From NCBI GenBank assembly GCA_947631915.1, contig CANRNC010000006.1, positions 1 to 64,000 of the forward strand: a stretch of DNA of 64,000 bases, written 5' to 3'. The translations under genes were made by a program, and so were the position numbers. A model generated the notes under the pieces. The model did no database searches. It was not told the origin of the DNA and was given only the letters and a program-made list of their open reading frames with translations. The stretch comes from an uncultured Clostridia bacterium. Lineage in GTDB: Bacteria; Bacillota; Clostridia; TANB77; CAG-508. The number at the start of each line of letters is the position of its first letter. Position 1 is the stretch's first letter. Positions 8,722 to 17,657 of the stretch are shown here, one piece after another.

Positions 8722-9831
8722 TTATTCTTCCTCTGTTTGTTCTACTTCCTCTTCCTCTCCATTTTCTATTTTAGCCAACATTTCTCTAAATTGAGTTTCA
8801 GATTTAATATCTATTTTCCATCCTGTAAGTCTAGCAGCTAGTCTTGCATTTTGACCAGCTTTTCCAATTGCAAGTGATAACTGGTCGTCTTTTACTATGA
8901 CTCTAGCCTGTTTTTCTTCCTCTTTGATGTCAACTGCCATTACTTGTGCAGGCAATAAAGCAGAAGCAATAAATATTGATGGATCTTCATTCCATTCTAT
9001 AACATCTATTTTTTCTCCATTTAATTCATTTATTATATTTTGAATTCTAACACCTTTTTGTCCTACACATGAACCTACTGGATCAATATTTTCATCAGCT
9101 GAAGCCACAGCAACTTTACATCTGCTTCCAGGATCTCTTGATACGCTTTTTACTTCAATTAAACCTTCATATATTTCAGGAATTTCTAATTCAAATAGTT
9201 TTTTTACAAAATCTCCACATGCTCTTGAAATTATTACTTGAGGATTTCCTTTATTTCCTATTACAACATCAACTACATAACCTTTTATTTTATTATTTAC
9301 TTTATAAGTCTCTGTTGGTATTTGCTCTTTTTTAGGCATAATTCCCTCAAGTTTTCCTAAATCAACTATTACTACTCCTGTATCAGCTTTTTGTACTATT
9401 CCTGATAAAATTTCTCCTTTTCTCTCGTTGAATTCTCCAAAAGTTAAGTTTCTTTCAGCTTCTCTTAATTTTTGAATAATAACTTGTTTTGCTGTTTGTG
9501 CTGCTATTCTTCCAAAATTCTTTGGAACTATTTCAATATCAACTGTTTCTCCTTCTAAAACTCCCGGATTAATTTTTTGTGCCTCTTTCATTGAAATTTG
9601 TAATATTGGGTTTGTAACTCTTTTACATACTTCCTTTACTGAATATATATGCGTTTCTCCTGTTACCTCATCTAATGTTACCTTTACATTATCACTTGAA
9701 TCATAGTTTCTTTTATATGCCGTAACTAATGCAGTCTCGATAGACTCTAGTAAATATTTTTTTTCTATTCCCTTCTCTTCCTCTAATAAAATTAATGCTT
9801 GTTCTAATTCTTTATTGTCTATTGCTTTCAT
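8722..9831 (-). CDS. nusA: Transcription termination/antitermination factor NusA
   Basis: Binds RNA polymerase and nascent RNA to control pausing, termination and antitermination. The order is an N-terminal polymerase-binding domain (to about 125), an S1 domain (residues 130-200, GEILSGIVQKADTGVVIVDLG), KH1 with SVGCVGQKGVRIQNI-like sequence (VGSCVGQKGVRIQNIINELNG) and KH2 (LSLAIGKAGQNARLAARLTGW). At 369 aa it is the short Firmicutes form, with no C-terminal acidic repeats; it ends in an acidic EEEEVEQTEEE tail. AAAGGA lies 11 nt upstream of the ATG. It directly follows rimP. Confidence 0.96.
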   Translation of the reverse strand: MKAIDNKELEQALILLEEEKGIEKKYLLESIETALVTAYKRNYDSSDNVKVTLDEVTGETHIYSVKEVCKRVTNPILQISMKEAQKINPGVLEGETVDIEIVPKNFGRIAAQTAKQVIIQKLREAERNLTFGEFNERKGEILSGIVQKADTGVVIVDLGKLEGIMPKKEQIPTETYKVNNKIKGYVVDVVIGNKGNPQVIISRACGDFVKKLFELEIPEIYEGLIEVKSVSRDPGSRCKVAVASADENIDPVGSCVGQKGVRIQNIINELNGEKIDVIEWNEDPSIFIASALLPAQVMAVDIKEEEKQARVIVKDDQLSLAIGKAGQNARLAARLTGWKIDIKSETQFREMLAKIENGEEEEVEQTEEE

Positions 9832-9858
9832 TTATAAATCATTCCTTTCTCCAAAAAA

Positions 9859-10314
9859 TTACCATTCAAATTTAAGTCGTATTAAAGATATATTCTTCCT
9901 TTCTATTTCAATTATATCTTTTTCTTGCTGTAAATAAACATTTTTCTCATCATATTTATTTAATATTCCCTCAAATTGTTTTTTACCATCGATTGATTTA
10001 AATAAATTTACTGTAACTATATTTCCAATGTTTTGTTGTAAATGTTTATCTTTTCTTAAAATTCTTTCAACTCCAGGAGATGAAACTTCCAAGAAATATT
10101 GTTCTTTTATATAATCAGCTGTATCTAGGATATCATTAATACTATTATTAACCTTTTCACAGTCATTTAAATCTATTCCTTTATCACTATCTATAAATAT
10201 TCTTAAAAAATAGTCTTTACCTTCTTTAGCATATTCAACATCATAAAGTTGATATCCTAATTCTTCAACTTTAGGTAAAATTAAATTTGTAATCTTCTCT
10301 TCGATACTTGCCAA
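9859..10314 (-). CDS. rimP: Ribosome maturation factor RimP
   Basis: Needed for 30S subunit maturation. SIEEKITNLILPKVEELGYQLYDVEY and FLRIFIDSDKGIDLNDCEKVN...VSSPGVERIL are the family blocks; a C-terminal Sm-like domain follows. The frame is open to an ATG at 10416, but that codon sits in the -35 box of a consensus promoter, so it cannot be transcribed from it. TTG at 10314 has GAGGAGG 8 nt upstream and gives 151 residues, the family size. First gene of the operon running to truB. Confidence 0.93.
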   Translation of the reverse strand: MASIEEKITNLILPKVEELGYQLYDVEYAKEGKDYFLRIFIDSDKGIDLNDCEKVNNSINDILDTADYIKEQYFLEVSSPGVERILRKDKHLQQNIGNIVTVNLFKSIDGKKQFEGILNKYDEKNVYLQQEKDIIEIERKNISLIRLKFEW

Positions 10315-10335
10315 TATATAATCCTCCTCATAATC

Positions 10336-10362
10336 AAAGGGTGGAATTTGCTTCCACCCTTT
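10336..10362 (-). promoter_or_regulatory. Hairpin in the rimP leader
   Basis: AAAGGGTGGAA (10336-10346) pairs perfectly with TTCCACCCTTT (10352-10362). It lies about 20 nt after the predicted transcription start and just before the rimP Shine-Dalgarno. With no U-run after it in the leftward direction it is not a plain terminator. From memory, a similar hairpin precedes rimP in other Firmicutes; not checked. Confidence 0.55.
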
Positions 10363-10387
10363 CTGTATTCTCTTTTTGCATGCGATT

Positions 10388-10416
10388 ATTATAACACCTA
10401 TTTCCGTAAATGTCAA
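10388..10416 (-). promoter_or_regulatory. Consensus sigma-A promoter of the rimP-nusA-infB operon
   Basis: TTGACA (10411-10416) and TATAAT (10388-10393), both exact, with a 17-bp spacer. Expected start of transcription near 10381. Confidence 0.9.
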
Positions 10417-10440
10417 GCTAATGCATTAAATATTAAAGAT

Positions 10441-11880
10441 TTAATTTTTTTTCGCAAATAAAACTCTAGCCATCTGAACACCACTAGCAGAAGCCATAAT
10501 TAAACCTCTAGTCAATCCTCCTCCATCGCCTATAGAATATAATCCATCTACACTAGTCTTAAAATTATTATCTATTATTAACTCATTTGAATAAAATTTA
10601 ATTTCTGCTGCATATAGTAAGTTATCTGGATGAGCAAATCCCGGAATTATTTTATCCATAGTTTTGATAAATTCTAAAATGTCTACCATAGTTCTATAAC
10701 CTATGGCATAAGTAATATCTCCTGCTATTGCTGTTTTTAAAGTAGGAACAACACTATTTTTCTCTAATTCTTCTTGCCATGTACGTTTTCCTGCTAATAT
10801 ATCTCCTAATCTCTGTACCAAAACATTACCTTTTCCTAATTGATTTGCATTTTCCGCTATATTCATACCGTATTTAATTGGTTCTTTAAATGGATTATTA
10901 AAATGATGTGATGCTAATAAAGCTAGGTTAGTATTCGTACTTTTTCTATCCTTATAAGCATGCCCATTTACTAAAGTTAAATTGTTATCATAAACTTCGT
11001 TTGCTACAAAGCCACTTGGATTCTGGCAAAAAGTCCTTACTTTATCTCCGTATGGAGGTAGATATCCAACGAATTTTCCTTCATACATATATTTATTTAT
11101 ATCTTTCATTACTTCATCTGGTAATTCATATCTAACACCAATATCAACTATTCCGGCTCTGTTATCTATTCCATGTTTATCGCACATCTGGGCAAGCCAT
11201 TCTGCTCCTTTTCTACCAATACCTAAAACTATATTATCGGAATATAAATTTTTAGTAGTATGATCTTTCCTTGAGCTTTCTATTATTACTCCTTTAGCCT
11301 TATTATTATCTATAATCAAATCTTTTACGTTGGTTTCAAACATTATTTCAATATTATTTTCTAATAAATATTTTTCTAGTTTTCCATATAATTCATGACT
11401 TTTTTCAGTCCCTAAATGCCTTATTGGGCAGTTACATAATAATATTCCATTTTCTTTTGCCCTATCAGATATTTTCTTTATTTCTTCTAGATTTTCTAAT
11501 CCTTCTACTTTCTTATCTGCTCCAAATTTAACATATATATCATCTGCATAGAACATTAACTCTTTGGTCTTTTCCACTCCTAAATAGTCTTGTAAATTTC
11601 CACCGACTTCAATATGGTCATCATCTTTATTAGGTAAAGTTAGTTTTCCATCAGAAAATGCTCCTGCACCTGAAAATCCACTTGTTATATTGCAATATGG
11701 TTTACATTTAACACATTGTCCTGCTTTTTCTATTGGACAGTTTCTGTTTTCAACTCTTTTTCCTTGTTCTATTATTAGAATCTTTTTGTATTTATTCAAT
11801 CCTAATTGTATTAGTTCATAAGCTGTAAATACTCCACTAGGGCCTGCACCAACTATTATAATATCATATTCTTGGTTCAT
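10441..11880 (-). CDS. NAD(P)/FAD-dependent dehydrogenase (COG2509 type)
   Basis: A 479-residue flavoprotein with an N-terminal Rossmann motif (YDIIIVGAGPSGVFTAYEL), a cysteine-bearing segment NCPIEKAGQCVKCKPYC that could hold a metal or a disulphide, then SGFSGAGAFSDGKLTL, typical of the uncharacterised FAD-dependent dehydrogenase family. A C-terminal IGDGGGLTRGLIMASASG motif closes the FAD site. Substrate unknown; the family has resisted assignment. GGGGGAAGG precedes the ATG. The gene has its own promoter, which overlaps the terminator of the upstream exporter gene. Confidence 0.85.
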   Translation of the reverse strand: MNQEYDIIIVGAGPSGVFTAYELIQLGLNKYKKILIIEQGKRVENRNCPIEKAGQCVKCKPYCNITSGFSGAGAFSDGKLTLPNKDDDHIEVGGNLQDYLGVEKTKELMFYADDIYVKFGADKKVEGLENLEEIKKISDRAKENGILLCNCPIRHLGTEKSHELYGKLEKYLLENNIEIMFETNVKDLIIDNNKAKGVIIESSRKDHTTKNLYSDNIVLGIGRKGAEWLAQMCDKHGIDNRAGIVDIGVRYELPDEVMKDINKYMYEGKFVGYLPPYGDKVRTFCQNPSGFVANEVYDNNLTLVNGHAYKDRKSTNTNLALLASHHFNNPFKEPIKYGMNIAENANQLGKGNVLVQRLGDILAGKRTWQEELEKNSVVPTLKTAIAGDITYAIGYRTMVDILEFIKTMDKIIPGFAHPDNLLYAAEIKFYSNELIIDNNFKTSVDGLYSIGDGGGLTRGLIMASASGVQMARVLFAKKN

Positions 11881-11921
11881 TATCCTTCCCCCTCTTTATA
11901 ATTGGGTATTAATGTATTTTG

Positions 11922-11950
11922 ATTATAACATAAAAACAAGTAATTAACAA
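11922..11950 (-). promoter_or_regulatory. Promoter of the FAD dehydrogenase gene
   Basis: TTGTTA (11945-11950), 17-bp spacer, TATAAT (11922-11927) on the minus strand. It overlaps the exporter terminator hairpin. Confidence 0.65.
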
Positions 11951-11965
11951 TAATTACTTGTTTTT
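11932..11965 (-). terminator. Terminator of the RND exporter gene
   Basis: A 15-bp perfect stem, AAAAACAAGTAATTA (11932-11946) with its complement at 11951-11965, four-base loop, ending in a U-run in the leftward direction. It lies 17 bp after the exporter stop. Confidence 0.8.
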
Positions 11966-11981
11966 ATAAAGTTTTTCTATT

Positions 11982-14900
11982 CTATTTTTTTCTATTTTTC
12001 CATCCAAAAACAATTTTATCACAAGATGCAAGTATCGCTGGTAATAATGCCAAAATTAAAATTGTTGAGCATAATGTTCCTTCTGATATAGTTCTACATA
12101 TCTTGGAAGCAATTGCTGACGCAAAATTTGCAACAATTAGAGTTACGATAATAAGTATAGAACTTGAAGTTAATATTGTATGTATTGATCCATTATATGA
12201 ATTTATAAGTGCATCTTTTATGCCCATATTCTTTCTGTTTTCAAGGTAATAAGATGTATATAATATTGCATAATCAATAGTTGCTCCCATCAATATACTT
12301 TGAACAATTAGTATTGATATAAAGTAAACTCCTTGACCAGAGAATGACAATATTCCCATTGTCATGTAAACTGCACATTGGATAATGAGCACAAGCATTA
12401 TTGGTATTATAATTGATTTAAAAGTAAATGCTACTACAATAAATATTGCTACCATTGTAAGAACAGTTATAAAATCTAATTCACCATTAAATGTACCACT
12501 CATCTCATAAGCCATTGGAGAATCTCCGATTACATATGCATCTATTGACTTATCCTTTAATAAATCTTTTACCTTTTGAATAAATGTAAACGTTTCTTCT
12601 GATTCAGGAGCAAATTTGCTATTTATTACGATTCTTGAATAGTCATCACCAGTTAATAGCTCTTTTGCGTCTTCAATAGTTGTTTTAGCATCTGTAATAT
12701 CTTTTCTCATTTCGTCTTCAATATAGTCATTAAATCTAGTGTCATTTAATATATCTTCATTTAAATATTTTACAAATTCTTCAATTGTTAATTTCCAATC
12801 TTGATTATAATCAGTCTCACTACCTTGATACATATATAATAATTCAACCATATTATTATCTACATTATTAGTGAATACACTTATTATACTCATTATTTCA
12901 TTAGAACTATATTTAGTTCCTTTAATTGATGAATTCATTATTCCATTTACAGTATTTAATTTTAATATCTTGTCATCATCAAAATTAGATGCATAATCTT
13001 TATTTGTTACTACATCACTTAATAAGAATCCTATAAACTCATTAAGTGATACTGTTCTATCAGTATTTATATGTTTTGTACTATATAAACCATATAATAA
13101 TTCCATTTTTTCCTTGTCAATACCAAGTAAGTTCGCAAGCTCTGAACTACTATATTGTTTATTATTAACTACTGAATTCATAACAGTTTGAATCAATTGT
13201 AAATTGTTTACTACACTTGCAGGTAATTTTCCTGATAAGATTTCATCATTTTTATGTGTTAAAATAAAATTAACAAATTCTTGTGGTGTCATCTCTATAC
13301 TTGCTGTACTTAAAACATATAATAAATATATATTCTTTGTTGTACTGCTCTCAATTCCAATAACTTCTGCTAGTTCAGTATACGAATAACTTATATTATT
13401 TACACTGCTGTTCATAATATTTCCAAGTAGGTTTATTTTCTGTAGTGTTGCTACATCTATATTAGAACTTATCATTCCACTACTACTGTTTTCCATAATA
13501 AACATTATAAAATCATAAGGTGAACATTTTAAATTGTTTATATCTTCTTGTGGTTCATTTAATGAATTGCCATTTTTCATTAATAATATTTGAGCGATTA
13601 AATTTCTGTCTATTCCAAATAGGCTTGATAACTGCTCTGATGTCATTTCAGTTTTAATAATATTTACATTGCTAAACGTTGATAACAATTTTATACTATC
13701 AATTGTTTCTTGATTAAAACTACTTGCATAATTAGAATCTGTTAAAACATTATTTAATACAAAATTTGAAAATTCAGACAATGTCATTTTTTCACTTATT
13801 TCATTTACACTTGCATAATATTTATACAAGTCATTTACCATATTCTCATCTAATCCAAATAAAGTTGCCATTTGCTCTGATGTCATTTTTGTTTGTATCG
13901 TTGCTTTAGATGTGAACTTTGATAAGGTTTTTAAACTTTGTAAACTTGAAGCATCAAAATTTGATGCATATTTTTTATCTGTCAAAACTTCATTATTCAT
14001 AAAATTAATAAAATCATTTATAGTAATTTTTACATTATCCTTTTTAGAGCTATAGTATATAAGTATATCTTTTACTTTATCCTCATCTATTTCTAGAAGT
14101 TTTCCAATTTCACTTGCTGTTCTTTTTTTATTTATTTCAGCTTCAGTTATAAAGTTTTCTACCCTATTTATATCTGCCTTTGTAGTCTCATCTATTTTAT
14201 CACTAACACTAGGATTATTATAAACTTCTGATTTTATAAATTTCACAAACTCATTAAAAGTCATTGTATTTTCTATATTCTTATTATAATAATTATAATA
14301 TAATATTTTTAAAAGATAATCTTCAATATCAACATCTGAACCCAAATCATTTAGTTTTGCATTTAATTGATCATAAGTCAAAGGTTCATTTATAGTATTA
14401 GAATAAGCTAAAACTTCATCGACTTTATCTTCATTTTCAATTTGTGATAAAACTTCGGCTACTTTTTGCTCATCTTCATTTTTATATATCACAGCCATTT
14501 GATTGTTCTCTTCAAATACTTTTGATATTTCATCCTCTTGTGAATTAGTATATAATATTTGTAAATTTCCCTTTAGTAAGAAACTACCTATAAAAAACAA
14601 TAAGAATAATGGTACTGCTATAAATCTTATTTTATTACTTATTGTACCAAGAATACCTATTTTAATTCTAGGAGTTCCTTTTTTAGTTTTTACTATCCAT
14701 TTATCAAATATTAAAATCAATCCAGGCAATATAAAGAATATACTAATTAAACTAAATAATACACCTTTTGCTAATACTAAACCTAAATCTTTTCCTATCG
14801 TAAAGCTCATAAATACTAATACAATTAATCCTACAATTGTTGTCAATGAGCTACTTGAGATTGATTTAAAAGCGTGATATAAAGCATTCTTCATCGCTTT

Positions 14901-15629
14901 TATATTGTCAGATTCTTGCTGTTTCTCCTGGTTATATCTATTCATTAACATTATAGAGTAATCCATAGATAGAGCTAATTGTAGAATTGCTGAAATTGAC
15001 TCCGTTATATTTGATACACTTTCAAATATTATGTTGGTTCCTTTGTTTAATAATACTGCTATTAATATAGTAATCATAAATAAAAATGGTTCTACATATG
15101 ATTCACACATTATTATTAAAATTATAAATGCACATCCAATTGCTAATGCTATTATCCATATTTCTAATACAGGTGTGTTTCTACTAGCAATATCTCCACT
15201 TGTGTAAATCTCATAATCCTCATATTGTTCTGTTACTTGTTTATAAATATTAGTAGCAATTTCTGAATCAGCATCATCATCGACAGTAATTACATATAGA
15301 GTATAATCGTCTCTATTGTAATCTTCAGTTGCATCATAGTCTATGCTGTCTATTCCATCTAGTTCATTTAGATAGTTGTAAACTTCTTCTTTTTTGCCAT
15401 CTTCAAGTCCTTTAAACATTAGGTTCAGCGAACTCGTTTCTGTTCCTGCAAATTCATCTTGCATTATATCCATACCTATCCTTGTTTCAGACGTGTCAGG
15501 CAAATATTCCGCCATGTCATAATTAATTACAACTTTTTGTGCTAAAACTGCACATATAATTGCAAAAATTACAAACAACGTCAAAATTACATATCTTTTG
15601 TTTATAATAAAATCTGTAATTCTTCTCAA
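11982..15629 (-). CDS. RND/MMPL-superfamily exporter with seven internal EF-hand-like repeats
   Basis: A 1215-residue membrane protein. Half one: TM1 (residues 13-30), a short outer loop, then a five-helix bundle about 155-310, with a further helix about 335-352. Half two: a helix bundle about 1050-1200 (DFITVLTMVAIFIVVAF ... GATIDYAILYTSYYLENR). The SMDYSIMLMNRY and TIDYAILYTSYY segments correspond to the MMPL/RND core. Between the halves, residues about 415-990 hold seven imperfect copies of an 80-residue unit of the pattern YSS/MTS-E-x-LFGID...LYxYY...MTLxEFxxFxxxxV...DxxYASxF. Ordinary MMPL transporters have much smaller second loops. Substrate unknown (lipid, drug or glycolipid are family options). 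It is divergent from a TetR gene across a perfect operator, which suggests an inducible export pump. Confidence 0.85.
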   Translation of the reverse strand: MRRITDFIINKRYVILTLFVIFAIICAVLAQKVVINYDMAEYLPDTSETRIGMDIMQDEFAGTETSSLNLMFKGLEDGKKEEVYNYLNELDGIDSIDYDATEDYNRDDYTLYVITVDDDADSEIATNIYKQVTEQYEDYEIYTSGDIASRNTPVLEIWIIALAIGCAFIILIIMCESYVEPFLFMITILIAVLLNKGTNIIFESVSNITESISAILQLALSMDYSIMLMNRYNQEKQQESDNIKAMKNALYHAFKSISSSSLTTIVGLIVLVFMSFTIGKDLGLVLAKGVLFSLISIFFILPGLILIFDKWIVKTKKGTPRIKIGILGTISNKIRFIAVPLFLLFFIGSFLLKGNLQILYTNSQEDEISKVFEENNQMAVIYKNEDEQKVAEVLSQIENEDKVDEVLAYSNTINEPLTYDQLNAKLNDLGSDVDIEDYLLKILYYNYYNKNIENTMTFNEFVKFIKSEVYNNPSVSDKIDETTKADINRVENFITEAEINKKRTASEIGKLLEIDEDKVKDILIYYSSKKDNVKITINDFINFMNNEVLTDKKYASNFDASSLQSLKTLSKFTSKATIQTKMTSEQMATLFGLDENMVNDLYKYYASVNEISEKMTLSEFSNFVLNNVLTDSNYASSFNQETIDSIKLLSTFSNVNIIKTEMTSEQLSSLFGIDRNLIAQILLMKNGNSLNEPQEDINNLKCSPYDFIMFIMENSSSGMISSNIDVATLQKINLLGNIMNSSVNNISYSYTELAEVIGIESSTTKNIYLLYVLSTASIEMTPQEFVNFILTHKNDEILSGKLPASVVNNLQLIQTVMNSVVNNKQYSSSELANLLGIDKEKMELLYGLYSTKHINTDRTVSLNEFIGFLLSDVVTNKDYASNFDDDKILKLNTVNGIMNSSIKGTKYSSNEIMSIISVFTNNVDNNMVELLYMYQGSETDYNQDWKLTIEEFVKYLNEDILNDTRFNDYIEDEMRKDITDAKTTIEDAKELLTGDDYSRIVINSKFAPESEETFTFIQKVKDLLKDKSIDAYVIGDSPMAYEMSGTFNGELDFITVLTMVAIFIVVAFTFKSIIIPIMLVLIIQCAVYMTMGILSFSGQGVYFISILIVQSILMGATIDYAILYTSYYLENRKNMGIKDALINSYNGSIHTILTSSSILIIVTLIVANFASAIASKICRTISEGTLCSTILILALLPAILASCDKIVFGWKNRKK
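12660..14387 (-). repeat. Seven-fold protein repeat region within the RND exporter
   Basis: Units start near residues 417, 502, 581, 661, 748, 826 and 906. Shared marks are an E-[LIM]-x-x-[LI]-x-[GE]-[IL]-[DE] turn, an [LI]YxYY helix, a T-[LIP]-x-[ED]-F-x-x-F segment and an ASxF/LS turn. The resemblance to EF-hand helix-loop-helix units is by eye; no full DxDxDG calcium loop is present. Confidence 0.7.
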
Positions 15630-15711
15630 CTGATACCCTTCCCTTCTTTAACAGTCTGTTTTATATTATACGCTCATTATTTCATTTATGGAAGCATAAA
15701 AATGGAAAAAC

Positions 15712-15727
15712 TGTCTAAATTTAGACA
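15712..15727. promoter_or_regulatory. Perfect palindromic operator between the exporter and tetR-family genes
   Basis: TGTCTAAATTTAGACA, a 16-bp perfect palindrome in the middle of the 176-bp divergent gap. It is positioned to serve both the leftward exporter promoter (TATAAT at 15665-15670 on the minus strand) and the rightward regulator gene. Confidence 0.75.
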
Positions 15728-15765
15728 CTTTTTTAAAAATTGTATTCCTTTTTTCAATAATATAT

Positions 15766-15773
15766 GCTATAAT
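15766..15773 (+). promoter_or_regulatory. Extended -10 promoter of the TetR-family gene
   Basis: TGCTATAAT with the extended TGn motif; the -35 region 17 bp upstream is poor (TTCCTT). It lies 33 bp before the start codon. Confidence 0.55.
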
Positions 15774-15805
15774 TATTCATATATTACCTTTAGAAAGGAT
15801 TTATT

Positions 15806-16357
15806 ATGAGAGTTCAATTTTTAAATTCTTCTTCATTAAAAACTAGAAATATTATAAAAACAACTTTCGCAGAATTGTTTAATGAAAAAAAACAATTAGA
15901 TAAAATAACTGTTACAGAACTAGTTAAAAGAGCTAATCTCACAAGAAGTACATTTTATACTCATTATAGCAACATATACGAAGTTGCTCAAGATTACCAA
16001 TTACAAACAATAGATTTATTATGCAACAATGATATTAAATTATATTCAAAAGATGACATTGAGAACTATTTTGATACAATAGTTCAATGTTTAAAGGATA
16101 ATGAAAAAATTTATAAATTACTATTATCTTCTAACGAATCCCTTTTATTTTTGGATAAACTAAAAAAAATAGCCTCTCAAAAAATTTATGATGCATTGAA
16201 ATATGATTATGATGATAGATATCTTAAACTTAGTCTATCTTTCTTTATGAATGGTATTATAATGGAATTTCTGAAATACTTTAGAGATGAAAGTTCTTAT
16301 TCTTTAGACGAATTATTATTAAATATAAAAAATTGGTTTGAGAAAATTTTTAATTAA
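15806..16357 (+). CDS. TetR/AcrR-family transcriptional repressor
   Basis: A 183-residue regulator. The N-terminal helix-turn-helix reads IIKTTFAELFNEKKQLDKITVTELVKRANLTRSTFYTHYSN, the canonical TetR pattern with the recognition helix at RSTFYTHY. The rest is a helical ligand and dimer domain without a recognisable ligand signature. It is divergent from the RND exporter, with a perfect 16-bp palindrome between them, so it very probably controls that pump and possibly itself. AAAGGA lies 6 nt before the ATG. Its terminator stem begins inside its last codons. Confidence 0.88.
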   Translation: MRVQFLNSSSLKTRNIIKTTFAELFNEKKQLDKITVTELVKRANLTRSTFYTHYSNIYEVAQDYQLQTIDLLCNNDIKLYSKDDIENYFDTIVQCLKDNEKIYKLLLSSNESLLFLDKLKKIASQKIYDALKYDYDDRYLKLSLSFFMNGIIMEFLKYFRDESSYSLDELLLNIKNWFEKIFN

Positions 16358-16373
16358 TCTCAAACCGATTTTT
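16328..16373. terminator. Bidirectional terminator between the tetR-family gene and asd
   Basis: Arms 16328-16343 and 16358-16373 pair with one G-U and carry A/T runs on both sides, so it can end both converging transcripts. The left arm is coding sequence of the TetR gene. Confidence 0.75.
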
Positions 16374-16379
16374 ATATAT

Positions 16380-17387
16380 TTATTGTTCCATTAAATATTC
16401 CATAATTTGTATTGCATTACTTGCTGCCCCTTTTCTTAAATTATCTGCCACTACCCACATATTTAATCCATTATCCAAACTATAATCTCTTCTTATTCTT
16501 CCAACATAAACCTCATCAGTTCCAGTTGCTTTTGTCGCTATTGGATAAATCTCATGTGTTATATCCTCCTGAACAATTACCCCTTTTGAATTTTTTAGTG
16601 TCTGTATTAACTCTTTTTCCTCGAAACTTTTTTCAAATTCTACATTTATTGATTCACTATGTGAATTCATAACAGGTACTCTAACGGCTGTAGCAGTTAT
16701 TTTCAAATCTGGTCTATGTAAAATCTTTTTAGTTTCATTAATCATTTTTTCTTCTTCTTTTGTATAACCATTATCCAAAAAAACATCTATTTGAGGTAAA
16801 CAATTATTAAATATTTCATATTTAAATTTTTCTAGCTGATACTTATCATTTTTCTCAAAGTGTTTTATTCCATTCTGCAAATCATTAATTCCATATTTTC
16901 CTGCACCTGAAACCGCTTGATATGTAGAATATACTATTCTCTTTATTTTATATTTATCGTCTAGTGGCTTTAAAGCCACAACTGCTTGAATAGTCGAACA
17001 GTTTGGATTAGCAATTATTCCATTATTATTCTTGGCATCCTCTATATTTACTTCAGGAACCACTAAAGGTACATCCTTTTCCATTCTAAATGCACTGCTA
17101 TTATCAATCACTATACATCCACTTTTTGATGCTATTGGAGAATATTTTTTAGAAGTTTCTCCACCAGCAGAAAATAATGCAAAATCAAACTTTTCATCAA
17201 AAGAATCCTCTTTTAATTCTCTTACTTCATACTCTTTGTTCATAAAAATTATTTTTTTTCCAGCAGATTTTTTTGAAGCAAAAAAAACATATTCTGACAC
17301 AGGTAATCTTTTTTCCTCAAGTACTTTTCTCATCATTTGTCCTACTACCCCTGTTGCACCTACAACTGCAATTTTATATTGTTTCAT
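16380..17387 (-). CDS. asd: Aspartate-semialdehyde dehydrogenase
   Basis: Reduces aspartyl phosphate to aspartate semialdehyde with NADPH, the branch point to lysine/mDAP, threonine and methionine. NADP motif VVGATGVVGQMMRKVLEE at the start, the active-site cysteine in NPNCSTIQ (about residue 128), and the substrate-binding RVPVMNSHSES. ATG at 17387 has AGGGGA 7 nt upstream; the frame extends to 17405 without a better site. The product is 335 aa, a normal size. mDAP supply fits the mDAP-type murE at 58 kb. It stands alone, convergent with the TetR gene. Confidence 0.95.
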   Translation of the reverse strand: MKQYKIAVVGATGVVGQMMRKVLEEKRLPVSEYVFFASKKSAGKKIIFMNKEYEVRELKEDSFDEKFDFALFSAGGETSKKYSPIASKSGCIVIDNSSAFRMEKDVPLVVPEVNIEDAKNNNGIIANPNCSTIQAVVALKPLDDKYKIKRIVYSTYQAVSGAGKYGINDLQNGIKHFEKNDKYQLEKFKYEIFNNCLPQIDVFLDNGYTKEEEKMINETKKILHRPDLKITATAVRVPVMNSHSESINVEFEKSFEEKELIQTLKNSKGVIVQEDITHEIYPIATKATGTDEVYVGRIRRDYSLDNGLNMWVVADNLRKGAASNAIQIMEYLMEQ

Positions 17388-17501
17388 AAAATCTTCCCCT
17401 TTCATTATAGATTATATACATTGTAACCAAATTCCTTTCCTTGAATATTATATATCATAACCAATGAATTACAGAACAATTTTTTATAGGAGGTTGTGAA
17501 A

Positions 17502-17603
17502 ATGAACAATTGTTGTTCAAATAATAGTGAAATCTTATGGTTCATTATTTTATTCCTATTACTATTCTGTTGCGGTTGTGGTAATAGATGTTGTTGCAAC
17601 TAA
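17502..17603 (+). CDS. Tiny Cys-rich single-span membrane peptide (33 aa)
   Basis: The peptide reads MNNCCSNNSEILWFIILFLL then LFCCGCGNRCCCN: a polar start with a Cys pair, a hydrophobic span of about 13 residues, and a tail dense in Cys. Eight of 33 residues are Cys. AGGAGG is well placed before the ATG. The arrangement recalls the tiny transmembrane spore-associated peptides of Bacilli (YjcZ-like), but that link is inference. It is the first of two similar genes in tandem, divergent from asd. Confidence 0.6.
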   Translation: MNNCCSNNSEILWFIILFLLLFCCGCGNRCCCN

Positions 17604-17657
17604 TACTTAATTAGTAATTATTTCTATTATTAGTATTTACTTAAGGAGGTGAATTTA

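Noticed and set aside
17405-17475. Imperfect tandem duplication of TTGGTTA...TATAAT...AAAGG upstream of asd
   Set aside because: Two similar ~35-bp stretches are present, but in such AT-rich sequence this may be chance and no promoter spacing fits well.
17405-17599. Open frame of 64 codons on the minus strand
   Set aside because: It overlaps the first tiny Cys-rich gene antisense and the asd leader, and has no ribosome site; the plus-strand gene has one.
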